Source of the DNA: Hippopus hippopus
Taxonomy: Eukaryota; Mollusca; Bivalvia; Cardiida; Cardiidae
Direction of reading: 5' to 3'
DNA: 64,000 nucleotides
NCBI GenBank assembly: GCA_946811185.2
Contig: OX328105.1
Span: 36,706,974 to 36,770,973, forward strand
The first letter of the stretch is position 1, and every line of letters begins with the position of its first letter. Under the pieces are notes generated by a model. The model saw only the letters and a list, made by a program, of their open reading frames with translations, was not told the DNA's origin and did no database searches. This document shows positions 7,228-21,208 of the stretch, piece by piece. Both the position numbers and the translations under genes were made by a program.

Positions 7228-7241
7228 AAGACAGAGAGAGT
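7175..7241 (+). repeat. GA-rich tract at the unit end
   Basis: GA runs with GAAAGA and GACAGAGAAAGACAGAGA interruptions. Units 5-8 end differently, with AGTTAGACAGAGAGAG, and continue TTATTCCTGG where units 1-4 have TTATTCGTGG. Confidence 0.9.
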
Positions 7242-7362
7242 ATTTGATTTTGAAATGTTTACTTTATTCGTGGAGGGTTGTGATGTGCGAAAAGAAATCG
7301 TAACATTTTGTAAAGAAAAATGATGTACAGTTGTGTTGTGAATTGAAGGAAAAAAGCCTATT
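7242..7362. repeat. Block X spanning the unit 1/2 boundary
   Basis: Fifth X copy; the chosen boundary (7322/7323) cuts it. It is followed by the single-copy spacer of unit 2. This confirms that the phase at base 1 is arbitrary. Confidence 0.75.
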
Positions 7363-7876
7363 TTGAAGGAGGCAAGCATATCTCATGTTTAGGAATCCTT
7401 GACACAATTTGATTTTGTGAAGATGTGGTGAAAAGCAAAGAAGTATGTTGCTGAAGCCTACTTTTGAAGTTGATCGATTCTTAGGGGGGACATTGATAAG
7501 GTAAACGAAAAATATGTTTATGGGTCATGTTTGCAAGACCTTGGAGAGGAAGATCTTGCTATAATGGGAGAAAATACTGGTGTCATATCCCCAAGCCTGT
7601 CCCCACATTATGGATACACTGGAAATGATAAGTGTGGATTTGATTGTTGTTTACTGATTTTTTTGGAAAGATTCAAAACTTAAATATAAAAAAATTGGGA
7701 AAACTGTGGACAAGGAATTGGAAATACTGTGGACTAGCTGGAAATCGAGTAAAGAAATGGAATGATTTGAATGTAGGACAAAGATGTTTTCCTGAGTGTT
7801 GAAAAGTGAACTAAAATAGTATTGAGCAAAACTGTTTAAGTTTACAGCAGTTGTGAAGCTATTTAATAATTGCTTG

Positions 7877-8152
7877 GATGATGATGATGATTAGGTTGGT
7901 AGTGCTACTGTAGATGTTGTAGCGGAGCAAGATTTCTTTGTTAGCCAAAGCTCTTGTAACAGTCTTTCCAAACCACTGGCTGGTTTTCAAAATAACTTTA
8001 GTCGATAGAATGATCGGTATTAAGCAAAGAATAAATCCTGCAACAACGAATATCATCGAACCTCGGACAGAAATTGGTACAGCTTGGGGACCGAACCTGC
8101 GACCGTATAGGCTTTTAGCCATGTACTTTACCAACCAAGCTACTGGGCAAGG
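7877..8152 (-). mobile_element. SINE S1, unit 2
   Basis: Head at 8086-8152; followed by a 21-repeat GA tract (8159-8200). No change from unit 1 noticed. Confidence 0.73.
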
Positions 8153-8156
8153 CAAT

Positions 8157-8203
<47 letters not shown>

Positions 8204-8895
8204 AGTGTATTTGATTATGACATGTTTACTTTAATCCTGAAGGGTTTTTATGTGCGAGAAGAAATTAAAACATTTTGCAAAGACAAATGATGTACAGTTG
8301 TGGATTGAAGGAAAAATAATATAAGCTTTTGGAAGGGGATAACTTTCTTTTACCAGTACTTCGCACAATATTATTCCCAGTGGCACTGGCTGCATTCCTC
8401 ACATAACCTCGTCGAAAGAATTATGAGGGCTGAGATAAGAATAAACCCTGTCGCAGTAACTGTCATCAATTACATAGAGCATATTCTCAGTCTAAGAGAT
8501 TGTATCCTCAGTCCGTAGGTTTTACTTTCACATCGGGAGAAATATTTTCAGTCTGTATTTATTTATTCCTGGAGGGTTATGAGCGAGAAGACATTGTAAC
8601 TTTTTGTAAAGAACAATGATGGAAAAAGTAAAATGTGTGAACACTATAGATTTTAATGACCATGTGTTTAGAAATGTGCAGAAGTTAATTTTAAGGGACT
8701 CGATATTTTCTGGACAGTTTTGGATTCAATAAAAAAAGTTATAAGCTATTTGGGAGGAGATGAGTACTTTCTTTTACCAGTACTTTGCACAATATTGTTC
8801 CCATTGGCACTTGCTGCTTTCTTTTTATGACTTCGTCAGAAGGATTATCAGCGCCGAGATAAGAAGAAACCCTGTCGCAATAACTGTCATCAATT

Positions 8896-10525
8896 CCATA
8901 AAACATATTCACAGTCTTGGAGATTGTATCCTCAGTCCGCAGGTTGTACTTTCAAATGGGGAGAAATACATTTAGTGCGTAATACTGGTCCATTAGTCCT
9001 TACCATCGTCTTTAGTCTCATTTGACCCAATCTCAGTATGTACCCTGAATTCGTGAGATAAACCCTTAGGCCATGAGCTGAGTCAACAAACGCTTGAGAT
9101 TCAACCAGTTCCTTATTTCTTTACTTCATTAGGCTGCACTCTTAGTCAATGAGATAAACCTTACCTGTGGAAATTATTCGATATGATTAACCACTTTTTG
9201 GTCCGTTGTATTTGTCTTTCTGTAAGATGTATCGTCGGTCTGTCAAATGTAAATGAAAGTCCAGACACTTGTTTTTACTTTGAATTAAACCAAATGCCGT
9301 ACGTTAGCCCCTTCAGTCTGTTTGATTTACCTTTAGTCCAAGAGATGTACCTTCAGTCCGAGAAATATGTCTTCGTTTTGTTTGAGTCTTACACCTTCAT
9401 CTTCGAGCTCTACATCGCTTGAAATTGCTTTTAAATAGGTCCTGAAACTGTATTTCCACCTTCCTGTGACTGCGCGAGTTCCTAAGCCTGTACCCACAGT
9501 CGGCGACTTCATACCCCCAGCGCCTAAAACCAACCCTCAGGCCGTTACAAACATACTGAGTCCTTGAGATTGTATCCTCAGTTCGTGGAATGTTTCCTCA
9601 GTCTATTTCATGTCCTCTTAGACTTTGAAATCGTACCTATAGTCAGTTGAATGTACCCCCAGGCCCTGAACCACTGGCCTCACTCAAATGGTACCATTTG
9701 CACAGTTTGCCTATACACTCTTTTCCTGAAATGTACCCTAAATCTGTTAGCTGTAAGTTCAGAGAGTATCCTTAATGTAACTTTTCTTCCAGTCTTATAA
9801 CATTAGTCAGCGCGTTGAGCCCAAAATTAGCAATAAAAACCCCAAGTCTATGAGATGCACCTCAGTCACTCGAATACACCATAAGGCCCTAAAGCTGTGT
9901 TCTATCTTAAAATTTACCCGTTTTCAATTAGACTTTATCCCTTGCCCACTTGATGTGCCTACAGTTCGAAGATGTGTCCTTTGTCCATTGGTTATTGCAA
10001 TAGCCCGTTTCATGTTCTCTTAGGAATTGAGATGGTAGCCTTAGTGAGTGAGATGTATCATCAAGCTATAAACCTGTGTCGTTTCAGAGATTTTAGTCCC
10101 AACCTGTTAGCCTGACCCGCCAGTCGGTAAGATGTTCTTTTAGTTCCTTCTACTTTCTCTCAGGCGGTGAAATACATTCTCAGTTCGATGTTCCCTCAAA
10201 CCTTGAAACAGTGTCCCTTCTATTATTTCAACCCAATGCCGTATGCCTGTATCTGTGGTAGGCTATATATTCTCTCAGTTCCACACAGATATACCCTCAG
10301 TATTTACAACTATGCCCTTTCTCCTATTTTAGGTCCAGGCGATTAGCTTGTTCTATCTGCTTCCTTCATATTTCAACCCAACTTAATTGAATGTACCCTC
10401 AGATGACGAACCCATGCCTGCACTGTTGTTTCACCGATAACTCTTTGGCCTCTACTTCTTCTTCATGATCTTAACCCTCAGTCTAAACGGTCTGAAATAA
10501 TGTATTCAACCTCATTTCACTGTCA
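8896..10525. repeat. Decayed 22-bp minisatellite, unit 2
   Basis: Nearly identical to 1563-3192. Has AAGTCTATGAGATGC (near 9845) where unit 1 has CTGTGAG; the A is shared by the later units. Confidence 0.73.
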
Positions 10526-11161
10526 TCTCTCTCTCTCTTCTTCATTTCTCTCTCTTTTTCATTTCTCTCTCTCTCTCTCTCGCTCTCTCTCTCGCTCTCG
10601 CTATTTCTGTCTCTCTATTTCTGTCTCTCTTCACCTCTCTCTCTCAATCTCATTCTGTCTGTCTATCTCTTTCCTTCTCTGTCTTTCTCTCTTTGTCTCT
10701 TACTCTCTATCTACTCCTTTCTGAACTCTTTGTCTTACTCTCTGCTCCTCATTCTTATCTTCTCTCTACACTCTTTTCTACTGTCAGTCTCCCGCTGTCT
10801 CTCTCTCTCTCTCTCGCTGTCGCTCTCTATCTATCTCTCTCTCTCTTTCTTTCTCGCTTTCTGTCTTTCTCTCGCTCTCTATTTCTCTCTCTATCCCTCC
10901 CATTTCTCTTCCTCCTCTTCTTATATTTCTCCTCTTTCTATCTGTATCTCGCTGCCTCCTTTCACACAGTTTCTCTATCTCTGTTTTTCTCTCTCTTTCG
11001 CTATTCCACCATCTTCTGTCTCATTGTCTATCGTTCATTATTCTCTCACGTTCTCTCTGTCTGTCTTTCTGTCTCCCTTTATTCCTTTTTCCTTCCTGCA
11101 GACTTCTGTCTCTGTCCCTCTATCCATCTCTTTCGCCTTCTGTCCCTCTCTCTCTCTTTTG
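10526..11161. repeat. CT-rich microsatellite, unit 2
   Basis: Six bases shorter than in unit 1, owing to fewer TC repeats near 10800. Keeps the CGCTCTCTCTCTCGCTCTCGC arrangement typical of units 1-3. Confidence 0.94.
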
Positions 11162-11629
11162 GCTGACTTGATATTGCATCTTTGGTCTCCTTGTTGTGTT
11201 TCTCACGTTTATAAGACGGTATTCTCGGACTATGATGTTTATCCTTTTCCTCCAAAAATGTACTTCCTACAATAAATTTTGCTTCCTTTCCTTCATATCT
11301 TCCTCAGGCTGTATGATTGATGGTTTCTCAGTTGATATGATGCTCCCTCAGACCGTAATTTTGATTGTTATCTGCTTTTAAATACATGTAGATTAAGAAC
11401 TATGTAGAATTGTCCATTAGATCTTTTAGTATGAAATGTTAATGGTGTAACTGGCACAATTGAGACATCCTGGCAAGATCTTACAAAATTATGTAATCAC
11501 CCTGTGCATGTTTTACCTTAAGAATGCCAAAAAAGCCAAGGTTCCCACTTTATGATCAGAAGCAACTTGTTGATTGAAAATAATACATAAACATTCACGT
11601 AAGATTCTCCATATCATATTTATGCAGTA

Positions 11630-11948
11630 TTGATTCATTGATTGATTGCAGAGTGTTAAACGCCGTTTACAACATTATTTCAGTTTATATAGCGGCGGCC
11701 AGTGCACTTATGTATTCTTTCCTGTAAATTCTTTTACCAGTATTACGCACAATATTCTTTCCAAGCCACTGGCTGCTTTCCCACATGACAATCGTGGAAA
11801 CAATGGTCAACGTTGAGAGTGGAATGAATCGTATCGCATGGAATATCAGCAATCCTCGGAAAATAATTGGCCGAACCGGGAATGAAACCAGCGACCCCCC
11901 TGTTCTCAAGTCCTGTATGCTACCGACTGAGCTACCGAGGCTCGGCAA
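11630..11948 (-). mobile_element. Complete SINE S4, unit 2
   Basis: 319 bp with TTATGCAGTA on both sides (11620-11629, 11949-11958). The A box reads TAGCTCAGTCGG, intact compared with unit 1. Confidence 0.87.
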
Positions 11949-12066
11949 TTATGCAGTAACTCCACTCCGTATAATCACAAGGTCAATTGAGCAACTCGGG
12001 GGCATGACAGTTTTTTGATATTGTTTGTTTGTATGGTGTTTCTCGTAGTTTCAGCATATTTCTGTC

Positions 12067-12801
12067 ATATCACGGAGGCCAGTGCATCTACCATTGCCTT
12101 CCTGTGAGTCTTTATCCAGTGTTCCGCACAATATTATATCCACTGGCTTCTTTCTCACATACTCAACGTCATAAACATCGATCAGCACAGAGAGAGAGAG
12201 AGAGAGACGGTGGTATTTCATTTACCAGTACTTTGCACATTATTCCAAACCAATGGCTGCTTTCCTACATAACTGTTGTCGGGATAAAAACATTGTGAGT
12301 GATGAGAAATTAATGAATCTTGTCGCAATTACTGTCATCAAACCTCGGATAATAATTGCAACAGCTGGGAAATGGAACCTGTGAATCCCTAGTTTCAGGC
12401 TTCGTACGTCATCAACTGAGCAACCAAGCTGAGAATTATGCAGATGAAATATTTCTTTTGTAATTGATCAGATCTTAAAGGGAGCCATGTTAAAGAAAAT
12501 GAAAGTTATGAGCCCGATCTGACGACTTCAACATAATTTGAGTTATATCGCAAGCACCTACTTATGCTTTATTGGAGTTTCTTTTACCTGTACTTTGCTT
12601 TTAACCTATCCCAAACCACTGTTTGCTTTCAAACGTAGATCATTTGAAACATTGTTCAACGATGAGAGAAGAATGAATCCTGTCGCCATGAACTTAAACA
12701 ATCCTGAAAAAGAAAATTAGAATAGCCGGGGAATCGAACTATACAACCTTTGGTTTTATGTCTGGAACATTACTTTGCTGCTGCTTTTAGTGATGTTGGC
12801 T

Positions 12802-12832
<31 letters not shown>

Positions 12833-13853
12833 GATTTGATTTTGAAATATTTACTTTATTTCTGGAGGGTTGTAATTTGCGTGAAGAAATTGTAACATAT
12901 TGTAAAGAAATATGATGTACAGTTATCTTGTGAATTGAAGGGGGGGAAAAATGTGAGCGATGAGAAATGAATGAATCTTGTCGCAATGGCTGTCGTCAAA
13001 CCTCGGATAAAAATTGCAACAGCTGGGGTATCGAACCTGTGAAGCCCTAGTTTCGGACCTCGTACGTCACCAACTGAGCAATTAAGCAGAGAATTATGCT
13101 GATGAAGTTTTCTTTTGTAACTGATCAGATCTTAAAGGGAGCCACATTAACGAAAATGAAAGTTATGAGCCCGATCTGACGACTTCAACATAATTTGAGT
13201 TATATCGCAAGCACCTACTTATGCGTTATTGGAGTTTCTTTTTACCGGTATCTTGCTTTTAACCTTTCCCAAACCACTGTTTGCTTTCAAACGTAGATAA
13301 TTTGAAACATTGTTGAACGATGAGAGAAGAATGAATCCTGTCGCAATGAATTTAATCCTGAAAAAGGAAATAAGATAAACCGGGGAATCGAACTATAGAA
13401 CCTTGGGTTTTAAGTCTGGAACATTACTTTGCCGTTGCTTTTAGTGATATGTTTGCTGAGAGCAAGTGAGAGAGAGAGAGAGAGAAAGAGAGTGAGAAAG
13501 GATTTGATTTTGAAATGTTTACTTTATTTCTGGAGGGTTGTTATGTGCATGAAGAAAATGTAACATTTTGGAAAGAAAAATGATATACAGTTATGTTGTG
13601 AATTGAAGGGGGAAAAATGTGAGCAACGAGAAATGAATGAATCTTGTCGCAATTACTGTCATCAAACCGCGGATAAAAATTACAAAAGCTGGGGAATCGA
13701 ACCTGTGAACCCTAGTTTCAGGCTTCGCACGTCATCAACTGAGCAACCAAGCTAAGAATTATGCTGATGAAGTTTTCTTTTGTAATTGATCAGATCTTAA
13801 AGGGAGCCATGTTAAAGAAAATGAAAGTTATGAGCCCGATCATAAACATCGAT

Positions 13854-13891
<38 letters not shown>

Positions 13892-14483
13892 GGTGGTATT
13901 TCATTTACCAGTACTTTGCACATTATTCCAAACCAATGGCTGCTTTCCTACATAACTGTTGTCGGGATAAAAACATTGTGAGTGATGAGAAATTAATGAA
14001 TCTTGTCGCAATTACTGTCATCAAACCTCGGATAATAATTGCAACAGCTGGGAAATGGAACCTGTGAATCCCTAGTTTCAGGCTTCGTACGTCATCAACT
14101 GAGCAACCAAGCTGAGAATTATGCAGATGAAATATTTCTTTTGTAATTGATCGGATCTTAAAGGGAGCCATGTTAAAGAAAATGAAAGTTATGAGCCCGA
14201 TCTGACGACTTCAACATACTTTGAGTTATATCGCAAGCACCTACTTATGCTTTATTGGAGTTTCTTTTACCTGTACTTTGCTTTTAACCTTTCCCAAACC
14301 ACTGTTTGCTTTCAAACGTAGATCATTTGAAACATTGTTCAACGATGAGAGAAGAATGAATCCTATCGCAATGAACTTAAACAATCCTGAAAAAGAAAAT
14401 TAGAACAGCCGGGGAATCGAACTATACAACCTTGGGTTTTAAGTCTGGAACATTACTTTGCAGTTGCTTTTAGTGATGTTGGC

Positions 14484-14538
<55 letters not shown>

Positions 14539-14633
14539 AAGACAGAGAGAGTATTTGATTTTGAAATGTTTACTTTATTCGTGGAGGGTTGTGATGTGCG
14601 AAAAGAAATCGTAACATTTTGTAAAGAAAAATG
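12067..14633 (-). mobile_element. SINE module cluster S5-S12, unit 2
   Basis: Same order as 4740-7322. S5/S6 GA tract at 12190-12207; class I junction after 13841; the linker before S12 ends CATACTTTGAG as in units 1 and 5. Confidence 0.75.
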
Positions 14634-15187
14634 ATGTACAGTTGTGTTGTGAATTGAAGGAAAAAAGCCTATTTTGAAGGAGGCAAGCATATCTCATGTT
14701 TAGGAATCCTTGACACAATTTGATTTTGTGAAGATGTGGTGAAAAGCAAAGAAGTATGTTGCTGAAGCCTACTTTTGAAGTTGATCGATTCTTAGGGGGG
14801 ACATTGATAAGGTAAACGAAAAATATGTTTATGGGTCATGTTTGCAAGACCTTGGAGAGGAAGATCTTGCTATAATGGGAGAAAATACTGGTGTCATATC
14901 CCCAAGCCTGTCCCCACATTATGGATACACTGGAAATGATAAGTGTGGATTTGATTGTTGTTTACTGATTTTTTTGGAAAGATTCAAAACTTAAATATAA
15001 AAAAATTGGGAAAACTGTGGACAAGGAATTGGAAATACTGTGGACTAGCTGGAAATCGAGTAAAGAAATGGAATGATTTGAATGTAGGACAAAGATGTTT
15101 TCCTGAGTGTTGAAAAGTGAACTAAAATAGTATTGAGCAAAACTGTTTAAGTTTACAGCAGTTGTGAAGCTATTTAATAATTGCTTG

Positions 15188-15463
15188 GATGATGATGATG
15201 ATTAGGTTGGTAGTGCTACTGTAGATGTTGTAGCGGAGCAAGATTTCTTTGTTAGCCAAAGCTCTTGTAACAGTCTTTCCAAACCACTGGCTGGTTTTCA
15301 AAATAACTTTAGTCGATAGAATGATCGGTATTAAGCAAAGAATAAATCCTGCAACAACGAATATCATCGAACCTCGGACAGAAATTGGTACAGCTTGGGG
15401 ACCGAACCTGCGACCGTATAGGCTTTTAGCCATGTACTTTACCAACCAAGCTACTGGGCAAGG
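15188..15463 (-). mobile_element. SINE S1, unit 3
   Basis: Head at 15397-15463; 20-repeat GA tract follows (15470-15509). Confidence 0.73.
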
Positions 15464-15467
15464 CAAT

Positions 15468-15512
<45 letters not shown>

Positions 15513-16204
15513 AGTGTATTTGATTATGACATGTTTACTTTAATCCTGAAGGGTTTTTATGTGCGAGAAGAAATTAAAACATTTTGCAAAGACAAATGAT
15601 GTACAGTTGTGGATTGAAGGAAAAATAATATAAGCTTTTGGAAGGGGATAACTTTCTTTTACCAGTACTTCGCACAATATTATTCCCAGTGGCACTGGCT
15701 GCATTCCTCACATAACCTCGTCGAAAGAATTATGAGGGCTGAGATAAGAATAAACCCTGTCGCAGTAACTGTCATCAATTACATAGAGCATATTCTCAGT
15801 CTAAGAGATTGTATCCTCAGTCCGTAGGTTTTACTTTCACATCGGGAGAAATATTTTCAGTCTGTATTTATTTATTCCTGGAGGGTTATGAGCGAGAAGA
15901 CATTGTAACTTTTTGTAAAGAACAATGATGGAAAAAGTAAAATGTGTGAACACTATAGATTTTAATGACCATGTGTTTAGAAATGTGCAGAAGTTAATTT
16001 TAAGGGACTCGATATTTTCTGGACAGTTTTGGATTCAATAAAAAAAGTTATAAGCTATTTGGGAGGAGATGAGTACTTTCTTTTACCAGTACTTTGCACA
16101 ATATTGTTCCCATTGGCACTTGCTGCTTTCTTTTTATGACTTCGTCAGAAGGATTATCAGCGCCGAGATAAGAAGAAACCCTGTCGCAATAACTGTCATC
16201 AATT

Positions 16205-17834
16205 CCATAAAACATATTCACAGTCTTGGAGATTGTATCCTCAGTCCGCAGGTTGTACTTTCAAATGGGGAGAAATACATTTAGTGCGTAATACTGGTCC
16301 ATTAGTCCTTACCATCGTCTTTAGTCTCATTTGACCCAATCTCAGTATGTACCCTGAATTCGTGAGATAAACCCTTAGGCCATGAGCTGAGTCAACAAAC
16401 GCTTGAGATTCAACCAGTTCCTTATTTCTTTACTTCATTAGGCTGCACTCTTAGTCAATGAGATAAACCTTACCTGTGGAAATTATTCGATATGATTAAC
16501 CACTTTTTGGTCCGTTGTATTTGTCTTTCTGTAAGATGTATCGTCGGTCTGTCAAATGTAAATGAAAGTCCAGACACTTGTTTTTACTTTGAATTAAACC
16601 AAATGCCGTACGTTAGCCCCTTCAGTCTGTTTGATTTACCTTTAGTCCAAGAGATGTACCTTCAGTCCGAGAAATATGTCTTCGTTTTGTTTGAGTCTTA
16701 CACCTTCATCTTCGAGCTCTACATCGCTTGAAATTGCTTTTAAATAGGTCCTGAAACTGTATTTCCACCTTCCTGTGACTGCGCGAGTTCCTAAGCCTGT
16801 ACCCACAGTCGGCGACTTCATACCCCCAGCGCCTAAAACCAACCCTCAGGCCGTTACAAACATACTGAGTCCTTGAGATTGTATCCTCAGTTCGTGGAAT
16901 GTTTCCTCAGTCTATTTCATGTCCTCTTAGACTTTGAAATCGTACCTATAGTCAGTTGAATGTACCCCCAGGCCCTGAACCACTGGCCTCACTCAAATGG
17001 TACCATTTGCACAGTTTGCCTATACACTCTTTTCCTGAAATGTACCCTAAATCTGTTAGCTGTAAGTTCAGAGAGTATCCTTAATGTAACTTTTCTTCCA
17101 GTCTTATAACATTAGTCAGCGCGTTGAGCCCAAAATTAGCAATAAAAACCCCAAGTCTATGAGATGCACCTCAGTCACTCGAATACACCATAAGGCCCTA
17201 AAGCTGTGTTCTATCTTAAAATTTACCCGTTTTCAATTAGACTTTATCCCTTGCCCACTTGATGTGCCTACAGTTCGAAGATGTGTCCTTTGTCCATTGG
17301 TTATTGCAATAGCCCGTTTCATGTTCTCTTAGGAATTGAGATGGTAGCCTTAGTGAGTGAGATGTATCATCAAGCTATAAACCTGTGTCGTTTCAGAGAT
17401 TTTAGTCCCAACCTGTTAGCCTGACCCGCCAGTCGGTAAGATGTTCTTTTAGTTCCTTCTACTTTCTCTCAGGCGGTGAAATACATTCTCAGTTCGATGT
17501 TCCCTCAAACCTTGAAACAGTGTCCCTTCTATTATTTCAACCCAATGCCGTATGCCTGTATCTGTGGTAGGCTATATATTCTCTCAGTTCCACACAGATA
17601 TACCCTCAGTATTTACAACTATGCCCTTTCTCCTATTTTAGGTCCAGGCGATTAGCTTGTTCTATCTGCTTCCTTCATATTTCAACCCAACTTAATTGAA
17701 TGTACCCTCAGATGACGAACCCATGCCTGCACTGTTGTTTCACCGATAACTCTTTGGCCTCTACTTCTTCTTCATGATCTTAACCCTCAGTCTAAACGGT
17801 CTGAAATAATGTATTCAACCTCATTTCACTGTCA
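16205..17834. repeat. Decayed 22-bp minisatellite, unit 3
   Basis: No difference from unit 2 noticed over this stretch. Confidence 0.73.
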
Positions 17835-18469
17835 TCTCTCTCTCTCTTCTTCATTTCTCTCTCTTTTTCATTTCTCTCTCTCTCTCTCTCGCTCTCTCTC
17901 TCGCTCTCGCTATTTCTGTCTCTCTATTTCTGTCTCTCTTCACCTCTCTCTCTCAATCTCATTCTGTCTGTCTATCTCTTTCCTTCTCTGTCTTTCTCTC
18001 TTTGTCTCTTACTCTCTATCTACTCCTTTCTGAACTCTTTGTCTTACTCTCTGCTCCTCATTCTTATCTTCTCTCTACACTCTTTTCTACTGTCAGTCTC
18101 CCGCTGTCTCTCTCTCTCTCTCTCGCTGTCGCTCTCTATCTATCTCTCTCTCTCTTTCTTTCTCGCTTTCTGTCTTTCTCTCGCTCTCTATTTCTCTCTC
18201 TATCCCTCCCATTTCTCTTCCTCCTCTTCTTATATTTCTCCTCTTTCTATCTGTATCTCGCTGCCTCCTTTCACACAGTTTCTCTATCTCTGTTTTTCTC
18301 TCTCTTTCGCTATTCCACCATCTTCTGTCTCATTGTCTATCGTTCATTATTCTCTCACGTTCTCTCTGTCTGTCTTTCTGTCTCCCTTTATTCCTTTTTC
18401 CTTCCTGCAGACTTCTGTCTCTGTCCCTCTATCCATCTCTTTCGCCTTCTGTCCCTCTCTCTCTCTTTT
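17835..18469. repeat. CT-rich microsatellite, unit 3
   Basis: Same structure as in unit 2; last unit with the long CGCTCTCTCTCTCGCTCTCGC arrangement. Confidence 0.94.
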
Positions 18470-18938
18470 GGCTGACTTGATATTGCATCTTTGGTCTCCT
18501 TGTTGTGTTTCTCACGTTTATAAGACGGTATTCTCGGACTATGATGTTTATCCTTTTCCTCCAAAAATGTACTTCCTACAATAAATTTTGCTTCCTTTCC
18601 TTCATATCTTCCTCAGGCTGTATGATTGATGGTTTCTCAGTTGATATGATGCTCCCTCAGACCGTAATTTTGATTGTTATCTGCTTTTAAATACATGTAG
18701 ATTAAGAACTATGTAGAATTGTCCATTAGATCTTTTAGTATGAAATGTTAATGGTGTAACTGGCACAATTGAGACATCCTGGCAAGATCTTACAAAATTA
18801 TGTAATCACCCTGTGCATGTTTTACCTTAAGAATGCCAAAAAAGCCAAGGTTCCCACTTTATGATCAGAAGCAACTTGTTGATTGAAAATAATACATAAA
18901 CATTCACGTAAGATTCTCCATATCATATTTATGCAGTA

Positions 18939-19257
18939 TTGATTCATTGATTGATTGCAGAGTGTTAAACGCCGTTTACAACATTATTTCAGTTTATATA
19001 GCGGCGGCCAGTGCACTTATGTATTCTTTCCTGTAAATTCTTTTACCAGTATTACGCACAATATTCTTTCCAAGCCACTGGCTGCTTTCCCACATGACAA
19101 TCGTGGAAACAATGGTCAACGTTGAGAGTGGAATGAATCGTATCGCATGGAATATCAGCAATCCTCGGAAAATAATTGGCCGAACCGGGAATGAAACCAG
19201 CGACCCCCCTGTTCTCAAGTCCTGTATGCTACCGACTGAGCTACCGAGGCTCGGCAA
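18939..19257 (-). mobile_element. Complete SINE S4, unit 3
   Basis: Same 319-bp element with flanking TTATGCAGTA and TAGCTCAGTCGG A box. Confidence 0.87.
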
Positions 19258-19375
19258 TTATGCAGTAACTCCACTCCGTATAATCACAAGGTCAATTGAG
19301 CAACTCGGGGGCATGACAGTTTTTTGATATTGTTTGTTTGTATGGTGTTTCTCGTAGTTTCAGCATATTTCTGTC

Positions 19376-20110
19376 ATATCACGGAGGCCAGTGCATCTAC
19401 CATTGCCTTCCTGTGAGTCTTTATCCAGTGTTCCGCACAATATTATATCCACTGGCTTCTTTCTCACATACTCAACGTCATAAACATCGATCAGCACAGA
19501 GAGAGAGAGAGAGAGACGGTGGTATTTCATTTACCAGTACTTTGCACATTATTCCAAACCAATGGCTGCTTTCCTACATAACTGTTGTCGGGATAAAAAC
19601 ATTGTGAGTGATGAGAAATTAATGAATCTTGTCGCAATTACTGTCATCAAACCTCGGATAATAATTGCAACAGCTGGGAAATGGAACCTGTGAATCCCTA
19701 GTTTCAGGCTTCGTACGTCATCAACTGAGCAACCAAGCTGAGAATTATGCAGATGAAATATTTCTTTTGTAATTGATCAGATCTTAAAGGGAGCCATGTT
19801 AAAGAAAATGAAAGTTATGAGCCCGATCTGACGACTTCAACATAATTTGAGTTATATCGCAAGCACCTACTTATGCTTTATTGGAGTTTCTTTTACCTGT
19901 ACTTTGCTTTTAACCTATCCCAAACCACTGTTTGCTTTCAAACGTAGATCATTTGAAACATTGTTCAACGATGAGAGAAGAATGAATCCTGTCGCCATGA
20001 ACTTAAACAATCCTGAAAAAGAAAATTAGAATAGCCGGGGAATCGAACTATACAACCTTTGGTTTTATGTCTGGAACATTACTTTGCTGCTGCTTTTAGT
20101 GATGTTGGCT

Positions 20111-20141
<31 letters not shown>

Positions 20142-21162
20142 GATTTGATTTTGAAATATTTACTTTATTTCTGGAGGGTTGTAATTTGCGTGAAGAAATT
20201 GTAACATATTGTAAAGAAATATGATGTACAGTTATCTTGTGAATTGAAGGGGGGGAAAAATGTGAGCGATGAGAAATGAATGAATCTTGTCGCAATGGCT
20301 GTCGTCAAACCTCGGATAAAAATTGCAACAGCTGGGGTATCGAACCTGTGAAGCCCTAGTTTCGGACCTCGTACGTCACCAACTGAGCAATTAAGCAGAG
20401 AATTATGCTGATGAAGTTTTCTTTTGTAACTGATCAGATCTTAAAGGGAGCCACATTAACGAAAATGAAAGTTATGAGCCCGATCTGACGACTTCAACAT
20501 AATTTGAGTTATATCGCAAGCACCTACTTATGCGTTATTGGAGTTTCTTTTTACCGGTATCTTGCTTTTAACCTTTCCCAAACCACTGTTTGCTTTCAAA
20601 CGTAGATAATTTGAAACATTGTTGAACGATGAGAGAAGAATGAATCCTGTCGCAATGAATTTAATCCTGAAAAAGGAAATAAGATAAACCGGGGAATCGA
20701 ACTATAGAACCTTGGGTTTTAAGTCTGGAACATTACTTTGCCGTTGCTTTTAGTGATATGTTTGCTGAGAGCAAGTGAGAGAGAGAGAGAGAGAAAGAGA
20801 GTGAGAAAGGATTTGATTTTGAAATGTTTACTTTATTTCTGGAGGGTTGTTATGTGCATGAAGAAAATGTAACATTTTGGAAAGAAAAATGATATACAGT
20901 TATGTTGTGAATTGAAGGGGGAAAAATGTGAGCAACAAGAAATGAATGAATCTTGTCGCAATTACTGTCATCAAACCGCGGATAAAAATTACAAAAGCTG
21001 GGGAATCGAACCTGTGAACCCTAGTTTCAGGCTTCGCACGTCATCAACTGAGCAACCAAGCTAAGAATTATGCTGATGAAGTTTTCTTTTGTAATTGATC
21101 AGATCTTAAAGGGAGCCATGTTAAAGAAAATGAAAGTTATGAGCCCGATCATAAACATCGAT

Positions 21163-21208
<46 letters not shown>

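Larger units (their letters stand above)
1..7322. repeat. Macrosatellite unit 1 (class I, 7322 bp)
   Basis: First complete copy of the 7-kb unit, phased on the sequence ATGTACAGTTGTGTTGTGAA, which recurs at 7323, 14634, 21951, 29267, 36592, 43583, 50516 and 57489. It has the class I insertion after 6522. Variants I saw only here: an A-to-T change in the A-box region of SINE S4 (4607), GAGTTTTACACC instead of GAGTCTTACACC near 2050, AAGTCTGTGAGATGC near 2513, eight instead of seven A near 1397, and the longest CT run around 3470. The CT-tract differences make it the most distinct copy in the left half. No gene is supported in it. Confidence 0.97.
7323..14633. repeat. Macrosatellite unit 2 (class I, 7311 bp)
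   Basis: Same order of parts as unit 1. It shares with unit 3 the variant AATGACCATG (near 8657) and a short 18-bp GA tract between S5 and S6, which the other units lack. The class I insertion is 13842-14202 (361 bp). Confidence 0.97.

Noticed and set aside
7322..7322. Assembly duplication of one unit instead of a real array
   Set aside because: Not excluded, but each unit has private substitutions, different GA lengths and class-specific indels, which simple copying of one contig would not create.
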